A stretch of 64,000 bases of DNA from Brachybacterium halotolerans (lineage in GTDB: Bacteria > Actinomycetota > Actinomycetes > Actinomycetales > Dermabacteraceae). Of this stretch, positions 17,310 through 26,526 are shown one piece after another. The stretch spans positions 51,810-115,809 of the forward strand of contig NZ_JAEDAJ010000003.1 of NCBI RefSeq assembly GCF_016623465.1, given 5' to 3'. Position numbers and translations under genes: made by a program. The notes below the pieces were generated by a model that did not search any database, was not told the origin of the DNA, and saw nothing but the letters and a program-made list of their open reading frames with translations. The stretch's first letter is position 1. Every line of letters starts with the position of its first letter.

Positions 17310-18320
17310 ATGTCGACCCATGAGAGCACCTCGACGCTCAACGCATACCTCCGCCGCGGCGCCATCGCGATCGCCGGCGGCGCCCTCGTCGCCACCGGCA
17401 TGATGGCGACCAGCACCACCGACGCCCACGCCGACCAGTGGGACACCGTCGCTCAGTGCGAGTCCGGCGGCAACTGGTCCACCAACACCGGCAACGGCTT
17501 CAAGGGCGGACTGCAGTTCACCGACTCCACCTGGAAGGCGTACGGCGGCACCGGCAGCCCGCAGAACGCCTCCAAGGCGCAGCAGAAGGCCGTCGCCGAG
17601 CGCGTGCTCGCCGGCCAGGGCAAGGGCGCATGGCCCGTCTGCGGCAAGGGCCTCTCCGGCTCGGGTGATTCCAACGCCTCCATCCCCAGCGGCGGCTCCT
17701 CGAGCTCGAGCCACGAGAGCTCCTCCTCGAACTCGTCGTCCTCGAACTCCTCGAGCTCCTCCAAGAGCACCAGCTCGAAGCAGTCCAGCAAGCCCCAGGG
17801 CGACTGGAGCTGCGACGGCGACGGCATCGCCAACAACTGCACCGAGAACGGCTTCACCAAGAAGACCGAGAAGAAGCAGAGCACCTCGCAGTCCACCTCC
17901 GGCACCAAGAAGTCCAGCGAGAAGCAGGGCGACTGGAGCTGCGACGGCGACGGCATCGCCGACAACTGCACCGAGAACGGCTTCACCAAGGAGACCGCGA
18001 AGAAGAGCACCTCGCAGTCCTCCTCCTCGAACTCCTCGGCCCCCGGCATCTCGGTGGCGGGCACCCTGGACGTCGACGGCAAGATGGGTCCGAAGACCGT
18101 CTCGGCCCTGCAGGACTGGCTGAACATCGACCAGACCGGCAAGATGGACGCCCAGACCGTCAAGGCCGTCCAGGCCTGGACCGGCAACACCCAGGACGGC
18201 GAGCTCGGCTCGGCGACCGTCAAGGGCATCGAGCACCAGGTCGGCGCCACCCAGAACGGCGGCGACCAGCTCGACTCGGGCAGCGTCAAGACCCTGCAGG
18301 CCTTCCTGAACCTGTACTGA
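17310..18320 (+). CDS. resuscitation-promoting-factor-like secreted muralytic enzyme with two CDGDGI repeats
   Basis: The protein has 336 residues. A signal peptide (1-42) is followed by an Rpf/transglycosylase-like domain (43-116) with the catalytic glutamate E51 in AQCESGGNW and the substrate-groove motif [16 protein letters not shown] Ser-rich linker (about 120-160) leads to two near-identical units at 164-186 and 207-229. Each unit has the core SCDGDGI(A)(N/D)NC, which resembles acidic calcium-binding loops with two cysteines. The C-terminal third resembles degenerate peptidoglycan-binding repeats ([18 protein letters not shown]). The family cleaves peptidoglycan and promotes growth from dormancy. 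ATG 17310 follows AAGGAG, and a strong terminator follows the gene. Confidence 0.88.
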   Translation: MSTHESTSTLNAYLRRGAIAIAGGALVATGMMATSTTDAHADQWDTVAQCESGGNWSTNTGNGFKGGLQFTDSTWKAYGGTGSPQNASKAQQKAVAERVLAGQGKGAWPVCGKGLSGSGDSNASIPSGGSSSSSHESSSSNSSSSNSSSSSKSTSSKQSSKPQGDWSCDGDGIANNCTENGFTKKTEKKQSTSQSTSGTKKSSEKQGDWSCDGDGIADNCTENGFTKETAKKSTSQSSSSNSSAPGISVAGTLDVDGKMGPKTVSALQDWLNIDQTGKMDAQTVKAVQAWTGNTQDGELGSATVKGIEHQVGATQNGGDQLDSGSVKTLQAFLNLY

Positions 18321-18357
18321 TCCGGACTCGGGAGTCCCTCCCGCACTCCGCGGATCC

Positions 18358-18403
18358 GAAGACCGCGGCGGCGAAGCACTCGTGCCTCGCCGCCGCGGTC
18401 TTC
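18358..18403 (+). terminator. rho-independent-type hairpin after the Rpf-like gene
   Basis: A perfect 17-bp stem (GAAGACCGCGGCGGCGA with its complement) encloses a 12-base loop 38 bases after the stop codon. No long T-run follows, as is common in high-GC actinobacteria. Confidence 0.85.
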
Positions 18404-18594
18404 TGCGTTCCCCGCAGTCCCTGCGCCCCGCAGCAAGGGCGCCCCGCGCTCCCCGCACCAGCTCAGCATCCGCCCGGCGTCGATCCGCCGTCGGTCCCTC
18501 CCATCCGGGGCTGGGCGGGCACTGAACACTCCACGAACACGGCCCCAGGGTTCGACCTGTACCGTCGCCCGAGCCGTCCACCCCAGGAGGATCC

Positions 18595-19440
18595 ATGACC
18601 ACCATCAGGACCACCGCCCGACGCGCCCTCGGCGCCGTCTCCCTCACCGCCGTCCTCGCCCTCGCCGCCTGCGGCGGCGGGCAGGGGGCCGACCAGTCCG
18701 GCTCCGGGCAGCAGCAGGGCTCCCAGCAGTCCGCGAGCGACGGAGGCCAGCAGGGCCTGCAGTCCCAGCAGGGCGAGCAGGGCAAGCCCGACCTCTCCGG
18801 CGTCCCCGATCCCGTCGCCGAGGTCAACGGCACGAAGATCAGCAAGGACGAGTTCAGCAAGGCCTACGAGTCCCAGTACCAGCAGGCCGCCATGTCGCAG
18901 CAGTCCGGCGGGCAGGCGCCCGACGAGGACTCGCTCAAGAAGCAGGTCGCCGACCAGCTCGTGGACAACCAGCTGCTCACCCAGGCCGCCGACAAGGCCG
19001 GCATCAAGGCCGGGGACGACGACATCGAAAAGACTCTGGACACCATCGCCCAGCAGAACGGCATGAAGTCCGGCGACGAGGTCGTCAAGGCTCTCGAGCA
19101 GCAGGGCTCGAGCGAGAAGCAGGTCCGCCAGGACGCCGCCTCCCAGTTCGAGCTGACCGCGTACATCGACAAGAAGGCGAAGATCTCCGATCCCAGCGAG
19201 AAGGAGCTCAAGCAGCAGTACGCGCAGCTGAAGAAGCAGTACGAGCAGGCCGGCCAGGCCCAGAGCCAGTCCGGCGGCTCCTCCGGCGCGAGCGACAGCG
19301 GGGGCTCCACGCAGGTGCCCGCCTACAAGGACGTCAAGGACCAGCTCGCCCAGCAGGCGAAGACCCAGCAGGAGGGCGAAGCGGCCACGAAGATCGCCCA
19401 GGACCTGCGCAAGGACGCGGACGTGACCATCAACCTCTGA
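18595..19440 (+). CDS. SurA N-terminal-domain-like lipoprotein (putative chaperone)
   Basis: The protein has 281 residues. The signal ends in the lipobox LALAAC, with lipidated Cys26. A Gln/Ser/Gly-rich linker (30-65) is followed by a SurA-N-like helical domain (VAEVNGTKISKDEFSKAYES, then VADQLVDNQLLTQAADKAGI and IEKTLDTIAQQNGM). The C-terminal region is Gln/Lys-rich with YKDVKDQLAQQAKTQQEGEA. No PPIase domain is visible, so it is probably a chaperone for exported proteins and not a PrsA-type isomerase. ATG 18595 follows AGGAGG. The gene is monocistronic between two hairpins. Confidence 0.85.
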   Translation: MTTIRTTARRALGAVSLTAVLALAACGGGQGADQSGSGQQQGSQQSASDGGQQGLQSQQGEQGKPDLSGVPDPVAEVNGTKISKDEFSKAYESQYQQAAMSQQSGGQAPDEDSLKKQVADQLVDNQLLTQAADKAGIKAGDDDIEKTLDTIAQQNGMKSGDEVVKALEQQGSSEKQVRQDAASQFELTAYIDKKAKISDPSEKELKQQYAQLKKQYEQAGQAQSQSGGSSGASDSGGSTQVPAYKDVKDQLAQQAKTQQEGEAATKIAQDLRKDADVTINL

Positions 19441-19503
19441 GGTCCATCCCGCAGGGCCGACCGCGGATGCTGCCGAGGGCCCCTCTCCTCACCCGGTCCC
19501 GAC

Positions 19504-19542
19504 GCGCCGGCGGCGGGTGCTCACGAGCGCCCCCGCCGGCGC
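19504..19542 (+). terminator. GC-rich hairpin after the SurA-like gene
   Basis: GCGCCGGCGG pairs with CCGCCGGCGC, with additional pairs inside the loop, 63 bases after the stop codon. It is a likely transcription terminator. Confidence 0.6.
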
Positions 19543-19806
19543 TCCCGCGTCCCGGTCACGACCCTCCGCAGGGACGACGCTCACGTGGTGCCGGGTACGG
19601 CGCCCCGGTTCGTCGCGCGCCCCACGGAGGGCGGCGCGGAGCAATGCACGGCAACAACGTGGCCGATCGCCGTGCGGCGTCCATCATCGACGGACCGGCG
19701 TGACGGGGCCCATCCCCGTCCTCCCCACGCCATATGCCGACGAAGCAGTGGGCGGCGCGCCTCGCAGCTCCTCTTCCCCTCTCGAGGACGAGACAAGGAG
19801 ACGCGC

Positions 19807-19899
19807 ATGAGCACCTTCCGGGCCGACGGCCGACGACCCCCCGGCGGGGACGGTCGAACTCAGCCCTCCCACCTGCACGCGTCTGTGCCCTCCCCGTGA
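19807..19899 (+). CDS. possible 30-residue small ORF in the leader of the dehydrogenase gene
   Basis: An ATG at 19807 has a good AAGGAG site 6 bases upstream and opens a 30-codon frame (MSTFRADGRRPPGGDGRTQ and onwards). It ends 43 bases before the Gfo/Idh/MocA gene. It may be a leader peptide, a remnant of a lost gene or chance. The remaining 360 bases of the 19441-19942 gap show the terminator at 19504 and a GCACGGC/GCCGTGC inverted repeat at 19646-19675, but no other gene. Confidence 0.3.
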   Translation: MSTFRADGRRPPGGDGRTQPSHLHASVPSP

Positions 19900-19942
19900 T
19901 TCCACCGCACACCGACCTCACCGCATCGACGCAAGGAGAGAC

Positions 19943-21148
19943 ATGACAGAGCAGTCAGAGCCGGAGCAGACCGCCCACGCCGAGAAGGTCGTCCGCCTGG
20001 GCGTGATCGGCCTGGGAGCGCAGGGCGGGACGTATGCGCGCTTCGTGTCCGACGGCAAGGTCGAGGGCATGACGCTCGGGGCGATCTGCGACGACGACCC
20101 CGCCAAGCGCGAGCGCGCCGCGACGGAGCACCCGGGGGTCCCGGTCTTCGACGACTACGTCTCGATGCTCGACGCGGGCGCCGTGGACGCCGTGGTCACC
20201 ACGGTCCCCCACTACCTGCACCCCGAGATGACGATCACGGCGATCGAGCGAGGCGTGCATGCTCTCACCGAGAAGCCTGCGGGGGTGTACACGAAGCAGG
20301 TCCAGGAGATGAACGATGTCGCCGCCGCGCATCCCGAGACGACCTTCGCGATCATGTTCAACCAGCGCACGAATCCCGTGTACACGGACCTCAAGACCCT
20401 CATCGACTCCGGGGAGCTGGGACGGCTGCGACATACCTCGTGGATCATCACGACCTGGTGGCGCCCGCAGGCGTACTACGACCAGTCGGCCTGGCGGGCC
20501 ACCTGGGGCGGTGAAGGAGGCGGCGTCCTGGTGAACCAGGCTCCCCACCAGCTCGACCTGTGGCAGTGGCTCTGCGGCATCCCGAAGTCCGTCTTCGCGA
20601 AGCTCGCCTTCGGCTTCCAGCGCGACATCGCCACCGAGGACGAGGTCAACGCGCTCGTCGACTTCGGCGACGGCGCCACCGGCCATTTCCTCACCTCCAC
20701 CAATGACATCATCGGCACCGACCGCCTCGAGATGCTCTTCGACGCCGGGAAGATCGTCGTCGAGGGCTCGAAGAAGGTCACGATCACGCGGCTCACGCAG
20801 GACGAGCGCACGCTGAGCGACGGGATGAGCGCCGAGGACGTGCGCAGGCTCTTCCAGGGCCAGATCGACACCGGCTCGCTCTACACGACGGAGGTCAAGG
20901 ACTACGAGTCCGTCTGGGGCAGTCAGCACATCCAGGTCCTCGCGAACTTCGCGGCCCACATCAACCACGGCACCCCGCTCATCGCCGACGGCGCCGAGGG
21001 GATCAACGGCGTGCGTCTCGCCTCGGGCATGCAGCTCTCGGCGTGGACCGGCCGTGAGATCGACCTCGCCGACTTCCCGTCCGACGAATACCTCCTCGAG
21101 CTCAACGCCCGCATCGCGGACGAAGGCGATTTCCCCGCACGCTCCTGA
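19943..21148 (+). CDS. Gfo/Idh/MocA-family NAD(P)-dependent dehydrogenase
   Basis: The protein has 401 residues. The Rossmann domain begins RLGVIGLGAQGGTYARF (residues 18-35). The catalytic motif is EKP at 110-112 (HALTEKPAGVY), and the C-terminal domain includes GGGVLVNQAPHQLDLWQWL, the conserved region with the catalytic histidine. Members oxidise sugars, inositols or glycosides. ATG 19943 follows GGAGAG. It forms an operon with the sugar isomerase-like gene 105 bp downstream, so the pair probably processes a cyclitol or 3-keto sugar. The exact substrate is unknown. Confidence 0.88.
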   Translation: MTEQSEPEQTAHAEKVVRLGVIGLGAQGGTYARFVSDGKVEGMTLGAICDDDPAKRERAATEHPGVPVFDDYVSMLDAGAVDAVVTTVPHYLHPEMTITAIERGVHALTEKPAGVYTKQVQEMNDVAAAHPETTFAIMFNQRTNPVYTDLKTLIDSGELGRLRHTSWIITTWWRPQAYYDQSAWRATWGGEGGGVLVNQAPHQLDLWQWLCGIPKSVFAKLAFGFQRDIATEDEVNALVDFGDGATGHFLTSTNDIIGTDRLEMLFDAGKIVVEGSKKVTITRLTQDERTLSDGMSAEDVRRLFQGQIDTGSLYTTEVKDYESVWGSQHIQVLANFAAHINHGTPLIADGAEGINGVRLASGMQLSAWTGREIDLADFPSDEYLLELNARIADEGDFPARS

Positions 21149-21253
21149 CCCCTCGCCGGGGCGCCCGCGCCGTTCGCCGCGCCCCGGCCCGTCACCCGCC
21201 GTCCCCGCACGGCGCTCACCAGCCACCACCGGATGTCGAAGGAGAAGACCACC

Positions 21254-22102
21254 ATGCCCGTCCTCGGACTGCAGCTGATGATGCTCAAGGACCAGATCAA
21301 CGAGAAGGGGATGTACGAGGTGCTGCGCAGCGTGCGCGACCTCGACATCGACGCCGTCGAGGTGTCCCAGGTCGAGATGACCGACCAGCTCATCGACGAC
21401 CTCGTGCGTGGCAAGGAGGACTTCGGCGTCGAGACCGCCGCCATGAGCGCCTCGATCGCGCCCGGCGGCAACGGCTTCGCCCTGGAGACCGAGTTCGACC
21501 GCGCGGTGGAGGCGTGCAGGCGCACGGGATCGCGCTTCCTGCGCATCGGCATGATGCCGTTCTCCGCGATGGTCTCGAAGCAGGCCTGCGAGGCGTGGGC
21601 AGCCGAGGTCGAGCCCTATGCGGCCCGCCTCGCGGAGCAGGGCGTGACGCTGTGCTACCACAACCACCACGTGGACCTCATCCAGTTCGACGGCGAGCGG
21701 ATCTTCGACATCGTGCGCCGGGTCGCGCCGTCGCTGCTGTTCGAGGTGGATCTCCACTGGGTCCAGCGCGGCGGCATGGCCCCGCTGGACATGCTCGAGG
21801 CCTACGCGGGCGCCTGCAAGCTGATCCACGTCAAGGACTTCCGCATCGCGCCGCTGAGCAAGGACCTGTACGAGAAGTTCTCCACCAACAAGATCTCGAT
21901 GAAGGAGTTCCAGGAGCACTTCCTCTCCCTCACGCAGTTCGCGGAGGTGGGGCGGGGCAATATGAACTGGCCCGATCTGCTGCCCGCCGCCGAGAGGGCG
22001 GGCGCCGAGTACTTCCTCATCGAGCAGGACGACACCTACGGCCGCGACCCGATCGACGCGATCCGCGACTCCCGCGAGTACCTGCGCTCGATCGGATACT
22101 GA
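21254..22102 (+). CDS. sugar phosphate isomerase/epimerase (AP-endonuclease-2-like TIM barrel)
   Basis: The protein has 282 residues and is of the xylose-isomerase-like TIM-barrel (IolE/IolH/KguE) type. Metal-ligand motifs are seen in CYHNHHVDLIQ, LLFEVDLHWVQRGG and CKLIHVKDFRI, and the C terminus has EYFLIEQDDTYG. ATG 21254 has GAAGGAG upstream. The frame could start at 21233, but that codon lies at the ribosome site. With the upstream dehydrogenase it probably epimerises or dehydrates an oxidised sugar. A terminator hairpin follows. Confidence 0.87.
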   Translation: MPVLGLQLMMLKDQINEKGMYEVLRSVRDLDIDAVEVSQVEMTDQLIDDLVRGKEDFGVETAAMSASIAPGGNGFALETEFDRAVEACRRTGSRFLRIGMMPFSAMVSKQACEAWAAEVEPYAARLAEQGVTLCYHNHHVDLIQFDGERIFDIVRRVAPSLLFEVDLHWVQRGGMAPLDMLEAYAGACKLIHVKDFRIAPLSKDLYEKFSTNKISMKEFQEHFLSLTQFAEVGRGNMNWPDLLPAAERAGAEYFLIEQDDTYGRDPIDAIRDSREYLRSIGY

Positions 22103-22117
22103 CTCCGGGATCATCCC

Positions 22118-22153
22118 GGGCCCGGCACCGCCGCATGGGACGGTGTCGGGCCC
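22118..22153 (+). terminator. terminator hairpin after the isomerase gene
   Basis: GGGCCCGGCACCG pairs with CGGTGTCGGGCCC (one G-T wobble) around a 10-base loop. It also covers the upstream GTG (22143) of the AraC frame, which argues for the later start of that gene. Confidence 0.75.
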
Positions 22154-22172
22154 CCTCCGTATACTCTCCGAC

Positions 22173-22967
22173 GTGACTGCGATCACGCCCCCGGGTGCAC
22201 CCCCGGCCCGTGCCCTGGTGACGGCCACGAGCGACGACGAGCGCACGGCGGCCCGCTGGGCCTCCGTGCTCGAGCTGGCGCGCGGCCGCTCGGCGGAGCT
22301 CGGCGTCGAGGACCTCGCCGAGCAGGCCGGCTACAGTCCGTTCCACTTCTCGCGGCTGTTCACGACGCGCTACCGCGTCTCCCCCGGCCGCTACCTCACC
22401 GCGCTGCGGATCGACGCGGCCAAGCGCATGCTCCTGGCCGACGAGACGCTCCCCGTGGTCGACGTCGCCACGGAGGTCGGCTTCGACTCCCTCTCGAGCT
22501 TCTCCCGGCGCTTCCGGGCGGGCGTCGGCCTGCCGCCGGCATCCCTGCGGCGCCTGGCGGACCAGGTCGCCGGCCGTCCCGTGCGTCCTTTCGCGATCAC
22601 GGGCGACGGCGCGGGCGCGATCGATGTCCGGCTCGTCCTGCCGGCGGGCTTCAGCCCGCGTGGGGATCCCTCGGTGTGGGTGGGCTGGTATCCGCATCCC
22701 GCGCCGATCGGGCTCCCGCGCGCCGGGATGCTGCTGCGGGGACGACTCGATGCGCGCCTGCCCCTCTGCGCGGGCGCGCCGTTCCTGCTCGGCTTCGCGG
22801 TGCCGGCGCACGCGAGCGTCGAGGAGCAGCTGGTGCCCGCGGCCCCCGTGGTCGCCGTGCATCCCGCCCCGCTCCTGGCGGCGGGCGCCGTCACCCTGCG
22901 GTTCGGCCCGCAGGACGGGTCGAGCCCGGTCCCACTGCTCTCGGCGCTGCCGTCGCTCCGCCGGTGA
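22173..22967 (+). CDS. AraC-family transcriptional regulator with N-terminal DNA-binding domain
   Basis: The protein has 264 residues. Two helix-turn-helix motifs occupy residues 20-120 (VEDLAEQAGYSPFHFSRLFTTR and VVDVATEVGFDSLSSFSRRFR), followed by a C-terminal ligand-type region (130-260) that I do not recognise. A TATACT -10 element at 22160-22165 sits 7 bases before the GTG at 22173, which fits a leaderless transcript, so I prefer this start to the GTG at 22143 inside the terminator. It precedes the VOC gene by 136 bp and probably regulates it. Confidence 0.82.
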   Translation: MTAITPPGAPPARALVTATSDDERTAARWASVLELARGRSAELGVEDLAEQAGYSPFHFSRLFTTRYRVSPGRYLTALRIDAAKRMLLADETLPVVDVATEVGFDSLSSFSRRFRAGVGLPPASLRRLADQVAGRPVRPFAITGDGAGAIDVRLVLPAGFSPRGDPSVWVGWYPHPAPIGLPRAGMLLRGRLDARLPLCAGAPFLLGFAVPAHASVEEQLVPAAPVVAVHPAPLLAAGAVTLRFGPQDGSSPVPLLSALPSLRR

Positions 22968-23103
22968 CGAGGGGCTTCCGCGCACGATCGGACATACCGC
23001 GCACCGCGCGGACATCTAGCGTGGTGCCCCCACCGATCGCCCGAGCCGGGCTTTCGCGCAGGGCACGGTCGCGTTCCCTGCGACCTGGACGAAGGAGCAG
23101 ACC

Positions 23104-23905
23104 ATGACACGCAGCATCGGAAGCACCACCTGGCTCGACGTCAGCGTCCACGACGTCCCGGCCGCCATCGCGTTCTACTCCTGCCTGTTCGGCTGGGAGT
23201 TCGAGGACATGGGCGAGGACTTCAACCACTACCACCTGATCCGCAACGACGGCGCTCTCGTCGGCGGGCTCATGGACGTCACGGGCATGACCTGCCCGGC
23301 GGGCGACCCGCTGCCCGCGGCATGGAGCGTGTACCTCCTCGTCGACGACATCGACGCCCGCGCCCGCCGCGTCACCGAGAACGGCGGGATCATCGTCTCC
23401 GGCCCCCACCCCGTGGGCGACCAGGGCAGCATGGCCGTGGTCCTCGACTCGACGCAGGCGGGCGTCGGCCTCTGGCAGGCGGGCACGCTCGAGGGCTTCG
23501 ACTTCACCGGCTCGCCGGGCTCGCCCGTCTGGTTCGAGCTGATGACGCACGACTTCGACGGCGCCTGCGCGTTCTACCGCAGCGTGGTCGACGCGGACCT
23601 CGTCCCGATGAGCGAGTCGATGGACGACGATGCCTTCCGGTACGTCACCAACGGCCCGGAGGGGAAGAACGGGTGGGGCATCTGCGACGCCACGGGCGTG
23701 ATGCCGAAGGAGGCGACCGGCTGGCGGATCTACCTCGGCGTCGAAGCGGCCGACGCCGCGGTCGCCCGGGTGCAGGAGCTCGGCGGGAGCCTGCTCGACG
23801 GCCCCGTCGACTCCCCCTTCGGCCGCATCGCGACCGTGGCCGACCCGGACGGCGCGACCTTCCAGATCAGCGCGATGAGCGAGGCCGTCCCCGGGGGGGG
23901 GGTGA
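23104..23905 (+). CDS. two-domain VOC (glyoxalase/bleomycin-resistance-type) protein, frameshifted at its last codons
   Basis: Two tandem VOC domains cover residues 5-125 (TTWLDVSVHDVPAAIAFYS) and 130-260 (PVWFELMTHDFDGACAFYRS, RIATVADPDGATFQISA), giving the common 260-residue hydroxylase-like VOC protein. A run of ten Gs (23893-23902) lies where the gene should stop. With nine Gs the sequence reads GGG-GGG-GGG-TGA and the protein ends at about 266 residues. As given, the frame runs on to 24843, antisense to htpX, for 579 codons. I therefore place the end at 23905 and treat the extra base as a sequencing error or slippage. A ribosome site AAGGAG precedes ATG 23104. Function is unknown beyond a likely metal-dependent small-molecule role. 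Confidence 0.8.
23893..23902 (+). repeat. G10 homopolymer at the 3' end of the VOC gene
   Basis: Ten consecutive Gs decide whether the VOC frame stops at TGA (9 Gs) or continues. It is prone to both polymerase slippage and sequencing error. Confidence 0.9.
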
Positions 23906-23937
23906 GAGCGGGGCGTGCCGCACGCCCGCACTCCACG

Positions 23938-24804
23938 TCAGGCCCGGCCCATCTCCTGGGCGAGGCGCTGGAGGCGGGCGATGCGCTGCTCCGTGGGCGG
24001 GTGGGTCGAGAACAGCTGGCCCATGCCTCCGCCGCGGAAGGGATTCGCGATCATCATGTGCGCGGCGTCCTGCAGCTCCTGCTCCTGTGGGAGCGGGTGC
24101 GCGGCGACGCCGCCGGAGATCTTCTGCAGCGCGGAGGCGAGGGCGAGCGGATCGCCGGTGAGCTCGGCGCCGTCGTGGTCCGCCGAGTACTCGCGCGTGC
24201 GGGAGATCGCGAGCTGGATGAGGGTCGCGGCGAGAGGCGCGAGGATCATCGCGAGCAGGGCGCCGATGATCCCGCCGCCGCCCTGGCGGTCGCGCCCGCC
24301 GCCGAACCACAGCGCCATCTGCGCGAGCGAGGTGATCACACCCGCGACGCCCGCGGCGACGGAGCTGGTGAGGATGTCGCGGTTGTACACGTGCATGAGC
24401 TCGTGGCCGAGCACACCGCGCAGCTCGCGCTCGTCGAGCAGCTGCAGGATGCCCTCGGTGCAGCACACGGCCGCGCGCTTCGGGCTGCGGCCGGTCGCGA
24501 AGGCGTTGGGCTGCTGGGTGGGCGAGATGTACAGGCGCGGCATGGGCTGCCCGGCCTGGTCCGCGAGGTCCCGCACGATGCGGTGGAGCCCGGGCGCCTC
24601 CTGCGCGGACACCGCGCGGGCGCGCATCGAGCGGATCGCGATGGTGTCGGAATTCCAGAAGCTGATGAACGTGCCGACCAGGCCGATGAGCGCGAAGATC
24701 CAGATGAAGTTCCCGCCCAGCATGTAGCCGACGGCGAGCAGGACGCCCCAGAGCACGCCGAACAGCAGCGCTGTCTTCACGATGTTCATGACGCTGCGTC
24801 CCAC
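23938..24804 (-). CDS. htpX: zinc metalloprotease HtpX (membrane M48 family)
   Basis: The protein has 288 residues. Two N-terminal membrane helices (about 8-28 and 32-50) are followed by the M48 domain with the zinc motif HELMH at 134-138 and the third ligand in TREYSADHDGAEL. Two more helices lie between them (VAAGVAGVITSLAQMALWF and IIGALLAMILAPLAATLIQ). It degrades misfolded membrane proteins. The GTG at 24804 has AAGGAG six bases upstream, whereas the ATG at 24789 is too far from that site. It converges on the VOC gene and is 219 bp from the divergent xylB. Confidence 0.93.
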   Translation of the reverse strand: MGRSVMNIVKTALLFGVLWGVLLAVGYMLGGNFIWIFALIGLVGTFISFWNSDTIAIRSMRARAVSAQEAPGLHRIVRDLADQAGQPMPRLYISPTQQPNAFATGRSPKRAAVCCTEGILQLLDERELRGVLGHELMHVYNRDILTSSVAAGVAGVITSLAQMALWFGGGRDRQGGGGIIGALLAMILAPLAATLIQLAISRTREYSADHDGAELTGDPLALASALQKISGGVAAHPLPQEQELQDAAHMMIANPFRGGGMGQLFSTHPPTEQRIARLQRLAQEMGRA

Positions 24805-25023
24805 GGCTTCTCCTTCGTCGGCCTCGAGAGGTGTGCTGGCTGAGGTGCGTTCCCGCCCCGCCACACTATGGGCGTCCCCTGGAGGCGCGGCGGGGGTCTG
24901 CTGGAGGAACGCTCCACGCGGCCGCCGCGTTCCCCGTCCGTGCCGTGATGCGGGCGACATCACGCCCCGTAAGCTGGGGCGCGTCCGCGTGCCGCTCCCC
25001 GACCAGCGCTCCCTGGAGGCCCC

Positions 25024-26433
25024 ATGCCCACCGCCGTGCTCGGCATCGATTCCTCGACCCAGGCGACCAAGGCCGTCCTCGTCGACGCGGAGAGCGGCGA
25101 GGTCCTCGCCGAGCAGCGCGCGCCCCATCCCGGAGGCACGGAGGTCGATCCCCGCGCCTGGATCGACGCCCTCGGGACGGCCTGCGAAGGGCTGCTCGAG
25201 CGGGCCGACGCCGTCTCCGTGGGCGGCCAGCAGCACGGCATGGTGCTCCTCGACGAGGCCGGCGAGGTGGTGCGCCCGGCGCTGCTGTGGAACGACACCC
25301 GCTCCGCCCCGCAGGCCGCCGCCCTGATCGAGGACATCGGGGGCGCCGCCGCGACCGTCGACCGCATCGGGTCCCTGCCCGTCGCCTCCCTCACCGCGAC
25401 CAAGCTGCGCTGGATCGCCGAGAACGAGCCCGCGACCCTGGACCGGGCCGAGCGCGTGCTCCTGCCGCACGACTTCGTCTCCCGCCGTCTCTCCGCGGGA
25501 GGCGACGCCTTCTTCACCGACCGCGGGGACGCCTCCGGGACCGGCTACTACTCGACCCGCGAGGAGGGCTGGGACCATGAGCTCCTGCGCCTGGCGACCG
25601 GCGGGCGCGACCTCGCGCTCCCCGAGCTGCCGGCCGCGCCCCAGCAGGTCATGGCCCGCACCGCCTCCGGCGCAGCGATCGCCGCGGGCACCGGCGACAA
25701 CATGGCCGCGGCCCTCGGGCTCTCGCTCGGCCCCGGCGACGTCTCGGTCTCGATCGGCACCTCCGGGGTGTGCGCGATGGTGAGCGACGCTCGACCCGCG
25801 GACGCCTCGGGCACCGTCACGGGCTTCGCCGATGCCACGGGCCGCTTCCTGCCGATGGCCACGACGATCAATGCGGCCCGCATCCTCGACTTCGCCCGCG
25901 AGCTGCTGCAGGTCGACTTCGCGGGGCTCGCGGATCTGGCGCTGGCCTCGGAGCCCGGAGCGGGCGGCGTCACCCTGCTGCCGTACTTCGACGGCGAGCG
26001 CACGCCCAACCGCCCGACGGCCCGCGCCACCCTCCAGGGCATGTCGACCGCTACCACGCGCGCGGACATCGCCCGCGCCGCGGTCGAGGGACTGCTGTGC
26101 TCCCTGGCCGACGGGATCTCGGCGCTCGAGGACCTCCTGGGCGATTCGCTGCCGGGCGGCCGGGCCCGCAGGATCGTGCTGATCGGCGGCGCCGCGCAGA
26201 ACGAGGCGGTGCGCCGCCTCGCGCCGGCGGTCTTCGGCCGCGAGGTGACGATCGCCCCGGAGGGCGAGTACGTGGCGCTGGGCGCGGCCCGGCAGGCGGC
26301 GTGGGCGCTCACGGGCGACGAGGAGCCGCCGGCCTGGGAGATCGCCGGCGGCCGCACTCTCACGGCGGAGCCCACGCCCCAGGTCATGGACGCCTACCGG
26401 CAGCTCAAGGAGCGCACCTCCGAGTGGTCGTGA
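25024..26433 (+). CDS. xylB: xylulokinase (FGGY carbohydrate kinase)
   Basis: The protein has 469 residues, close to the XylB norm. The N-terminal phosphate-binding loop is VLGIDSSTQATKAVLVD. The substrate motif is VSVGGQQHGMVLLD with WNDTRSAPQA, typical of xylulokinases. GTGDNMAAALGLSLGPGDVSVSIGTSG holds the catalytic aspartate region, and RRIVLIGGAAQNEAVR is the FGGY signature 2-like adenosine motif. It phosphorylates D-xylulose for the pentose phosphate pathway. No xylose isomerase or transporter is adjacent, so another pentulose or polyol-derived ketose is possible. Confidence 0.88.
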   Translation: MPTAVLGIDSSTQATKAVLVDAESGEVLAEQRAPHPGGTEVDPRAWIDALGTACEGLLERADAVSVGGQQHGMVLLDEAGEVVRPALLWNDTRSAPQAAALIEDIGGAAATVDRIGSLPVASLTATKLRWIAENEPATLDRAERVLLPHDFVSRRLSAGGDAFFTDRGDASGTGYYSTREEGWDHELLRLATGGRDLALPELPAAPQQVMARTASGAAIAAGTGDNMAAALGLSLGPGDVSVSIGTSGVCAMVSDARPADASGTVTGFADATGRFLPMATTINAARILDFARELLQVDFAGLADLALASEPGAGGVTLLPYFDGERTPNRPTARATLQGMSTATTRADIARAAVEGLLCSLADGISALEDLLGDSLPGGRARRIVLIGGAAQNEAVRRLAPAVFGREVTIAPEGEYVALGAARQAAWALTGDEEPPAWEIAGGRTLTAEPTPQVMDAYRQLKERTSEWS

Positions 26434-26526
26434 CGGCGGCTCGTCCCCGGGATCTCCCACCGGGCGCGGGGGTGCGCCCATAGACTCCTCGCACCGTCCG
26501 TGCGATGAGTCGTCGAAGGAGACACC

